A stretch of DNA of 35,370 nt from Acidobacteriaceae bacterium (GTDB lineage: Bacteria; Acidobacteriota; Terriglobia; Terriglobales; Acidobacteriaceae). The stretch covers positions 1-35,370 of the forward strand of contig PLZC01000402.1 of NCBI GenBank assembly GCA_003151985.1, read 5' to 3'. The position numbers were made by a program, and so were the translations under genes. Below the pieces are notes generated by a model that saw only the letters and a program-made list of their open reading frames with translations, was not told the DNA's origin and did not search any database. How positions within the stretch are numbered: position 1 is the stretch's first letter; every line of letters starts with the position of its first letter. This document shows, piece by piece, positions 33,258-35,370 of this stretch.

Positions 33258-34621
33258 CACCTCTCTTCGTTGATCGATGTGGCGTTGAAAGGTGGGATAG
33301 CCAGACTTGTCCGGAGGCCGTGAGCCAAGTGAACCGTCGAGCTGCACGGTGGCGCGAACTCGCAGGAAGCAGAAGCGCACAAACAATAGTCGACCAGATC
33401 ATAGTCAGCGGCTCGAACTTTGCCACAGGAGTCATACTGGTCCGCGGCCTGGGCCTTTCAGAGTTCGGGAGATTTACTGTAGCCTACGTCGTCCTGCTTT
33501 TGGCGAACAGCGTACAGCTTAGTTTTATATCTTCGCCGATGATCACCTTGGGGGCGCTCTGCTCAATTGCCGAGGAGCGGCGGCGATTTGTTCGGGGCGC
33601 CTTCGGCATTCAACTCATCTTCTGCGCCATAGCATTGGTTCTTACTGTCGCGGGAACGATAATCTATCTCCTTGTGACTGGCGGTGCGGCGCAGGGCGGG
33701 TTTCTGCTCGCGTTTGGTGCTGCGGTGGTCCTCTATCTGATGCAGGATTGGTTGCGCCGCTATTACTTTACGGTTGGAAACGCCGCGGCTTCGGTTTGGA
33801 ATGACGCACTCAGTTATCTAGGGCAGGTGGTTCTCCTTGGCGTGTTGTTCCTGTTGCATCGACTTACCATCGTGACGGCTTTCTGGGTAATCGCAGTGAC
33901 GTCGGGGATGGCCTTTGCCCTGGGTACATCAATCGAACGCCTCGGCTGCACACTGCGTGAAACCCGGGAGACCTGGCGGCAAACTCGAGGGATCTCAATC
34001 GATCTCGGAATTGCGAATCAGTTGCAGTGGCTTGTTTATCAGGGTGCCATGCTCATTGGTGCGGGCGTCGCTGGAGCACAGGCGGCCGGTGGAGTACGCG
34101 CCACCCAGAACGTGATCGGTCCAGTGAATATCGCTTACCAGGCCATGGAGAATATAGTGCCTATCCGCGCCGGAGAAGAAATGCGCCGCGGGGGCATACG
34201 TAGTGTTACTGCGTTTCTGCTCAGATTTGGCGCGGTTGGGTTCGCTGCTCTTCTGATACTATTTTCGTTGGTCTCGCTGTTCTCGGCCAGGTTTCTGGCT
34301 TTCTTCTACGGCCAGGAGTTACGCATGTACGCCGGCGTTCTCAATCTGCAGATGTTATATTTTCTGCTCGCGTGGCCCATTCGCCAGTTCACATTTCTCT
34401 TTCGGACCGTCAAGAATACGAGGCCGATCCTGATCTCTTCCATTGTAGCGGCGGTGATCAGCCTCTCACTTGTTTACCCGATGGTTCATAGCTCAGGCGC
34501 CTTGGGAATCGTGATGGCGGCGGTTGCCGGCCAGATTGGAAACCTGCTCTACTTGATTCTGGCTTGGACGAGGGTATCTTCAACCACCGGTACTGAGGTA
34601 CTTAGTACACGTATGAGCTGA
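33254..34621 (+). CDS. Wzx-type polysaccharide flippase (MOP superfamily)
   Basis: Flips undecaprenyl-linked EPS repeat units across the inner membrane, 455 residues at the longest. The hydrophobic pattern gives about 12 helices, the first beginning near IVDQIIVSGSNFATGVILV. The start is uncertain. TTG at 33254 overlaps the methyltransferase stop (TTGA), while GTG at 33320 or 33329 follows GGAGG and gives a shorter, equally plausible N-terminus. A charged loop, TRETWRQTRGISIDLGI, and LRMYAGVLNLQMLYFLLAW fit the MOP fold. It is last in the operon; only eight bases separate it from the convergent WecG-type gene. Confidence 0.85.
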   Translation: MTPLFVDRCGVERWDSQTCPEAVSQVNRRAARWRELAGSRSAQTIVDQIIVSGSNFATGVILVRGLGLSEFGRFTVAYVVLLLANSVQLSFISSPMITLGALCSIAEERRRFVRGAFGIQLIFCAIALVLTVAGTIIYLLVTGGAAQGGFLLAFGAAVVLYLMQDWLRRYYFTVGNAAASVWNDALSYLGQVVLLGVLFLLHRLTIVTAFWVIAVTSGMAFALGTSIERLGCTLRETRETWRQTRGISIDLGIANQLQWLVYQGAMLIGAGVAGAQAAGGVRATQNVIGPVNIAYQAMENIVPIRAGEEMRRGGIRSVTAFLLRFGAVGFAALLILFSLVSLFSARFLAFFYGQELRMYAGVLNLQMLYFLLAWPIRQFTFLFRTVKNTRPILISSIVAAVISLSLVYPMVHSSGALGIVMAAVAGQIGNLLYLILAWTRVSSTTGTEVLSTRMS

Positions 34622-34629
34622 GGGCGCGT

Positions 34630-35370
34630 CTATCCTGCCCTCGACATCCACTGGAGAAGAAAAAGAACGACGAATCGCGGGTTGTGCTTGAGATATCTGC
34701 CCGCAAGCCGGCGTGGCTCGGCAAGAAGGCGAAAGACCCATTCCAGTCCATTTCGCATCATCCAGCGTGGAGCTTGCGGCTTGGAACCGGCGAGAAAGTC
34801 AAATGCCGCACCGACGCCGAGCATCACTGCGGGAACACGATCCCTTTGAGAGATTATCCAGGCCTCCTGCTTTGGACATCCAAGCCCCACGAAGAGCCAG
34901 CGCGCTCCGGAATCAGCAATCTGCTTGATGATGCGCTCGTCTTCCTCGGCGCTAAGAGACCGAAATGGAGGCGACATAGTGAATACAATCCGAATTCCTG
35001 GATATTGCTTTTCAACTTCGCATAGAAGGCGCGCGAGCGTTGCATCGCTTCCGCCGTAAAACCCTATGGGAATTTGCGAACGCTCGGCCGCGCGAAGCAG
35101 CGCCTCTGTAGCATCGGGTCCGTAAACGCGACGGGCATCACGGTGTCCGAGCAAGCGAAGCGCCCAAACCAGAGGCATTCCGTCCGGATTGACCATGTCG
35201 GCAGTGTTGATCTTATCGCGAAAAGTTGCCTTGTCGTGGGCCTCCATCAACATATGCACGTTGGCAAAGAATACCGAGTGCGATTCACCTGTCTGCGCCC
35301 ACGCGGTGCACTTTTCAACAACCTCGTCGTAGCTGCTGACCGCGATGTTCACTCCCAGAATATTTGACAT
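34630..35370 (-). CDS. WecG/TagA/CpsF-family glycosyltransferase (GT26)
   Basis: Transfers a sugar, usually N-acetylmannosamine or ManNAc-uronate, to a lipid-linked acceptor at the membrane. The 246 residues match the family: NILGVNIAVSSYDEVV at the start, TADMVNPDGMPLVWALR, VGLGCPKQEAWI and LGVGAAFDFLAG, with the conserved C-terminal WVFRLLAEPRRLAGRYL. The ATG is the last codon of the window (complement of 35368-35370) and matches the usual N-terminus. An upstream extension cannot be excluded. It faces the EPS operon and may add a sugar to the same repeat unit. Confidence 0.93.
   Translation of the reverse strand: MSNILGVNIAVSSYDEVVEKCTAWAQTGESHSVFFANVHMLMEAHDKATFRDKINTADMVNPDGMPLVWALRLLGHRDARRVYGPDATEALLRAAERSQIPIGFYGGSDATLARLLCEVEKQYPGIRIVFTMSPPFRSLSAEEDERIIKQIADSGARWLFVGLGCPKQEAWIISQRDRVPAVMLGVGAAFDFLAGSKPQAPRWMMRNGLEWVFRLLAEPRRLAGRYLKHNPRFVVLFLLQWMSRAG

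Noticed and set aside
1-35370. CRISPR arrays, tRNA/rRNA genes, insertion sequences, toxin-antitoxin or phage-defence genes
   Set aside because: No spaced direct-repeat array, RNA gene core, transposase or defence-type domain was recognised on either strand.

Overview
The window most likely comes from an acidobacterium (class Terriglobia or a relative). This is inferred from moderately high GC, large secreted Ig/IPT-domain lipoproteins, paired choice-of-anchor-D domains, an exopolysaccharide (EPS) operon with a glycosylphosphotransferase and a Wzz/BY-kinase fusion, and dispersed intergenic hairpins of the form GGGCTRAAGCCC. No rRNA, tRNA, CRISPR array, transposase or phage gene was recognised.

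Positions 1-6304 hold a sulfur/methionine module with carbohydrate genes between its parts. The 3' part of cobalamin-dependent methionine synthase (metH) runs in from the left edge and ends at a strong terminator. It is followed by a GH16 lipoprotein and a small secreted protein of unknown function. Then comes a SAM-I type riboswitch with a hairpin that masks the ribosome binding site, leading into a threonine-synthase-like PLP enzyme whose stop overlaps the start of a MoaD/ThiS/CysO-like sulfur-carrier gene. A SAM riboswitch makes little sense for threonine synthesis. The most interesting hypothesis here is that the pair makes homocysteine from O-phosphohomoserine and a protein thiocarboxylate, by analogy with CysM/CysO.

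Positions 6305-8448 hold a hairpin repeat fused to a truncated ornithine-lipid-type acyltransferase (olsB-like) remnant, a PlsC/OlsA-like acyltransferase and a small periplasmic POTRA protein. Positions 8555-15132 hold a LacI-family regulator, a hydrolase/glycerate 2-kinase pair on the minus strand, and on the plus strand an M20 peptidase, a Cys-type glutathione peroxidase and an ACS-family MFS transporter.

Positions 15139-24363 are mostly on the minus strand: an APH-type kinase coupled to a nucleotidyltransferase/thymidylate-kinase-like fusion, an outer-membrane barrel, and an IPT-domain beta-propeller lipoprotein. On the plus strand is a large secreted clan GH-A (GH39-like) glycosidase, convergent with a frameshifted, truncated relative.

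Positions 24618-34621 are an EPS operon read left to right: priming glycosylphosphotransferase, GT4 glycosyltransferase, Wzz/BY-kinase (with arginine in place of the P-loop lysine), Wza-type export protein, Wzy/WaaL-type polymerase or ligase, CmcI-like methyltransferase and Wzx-type flippase. A WecG/TagA/CpsF glycosyltransferase lies convergent at the right edge. The flanking glycosidases and kinases may belong to the same surface-polysaccharide locus.
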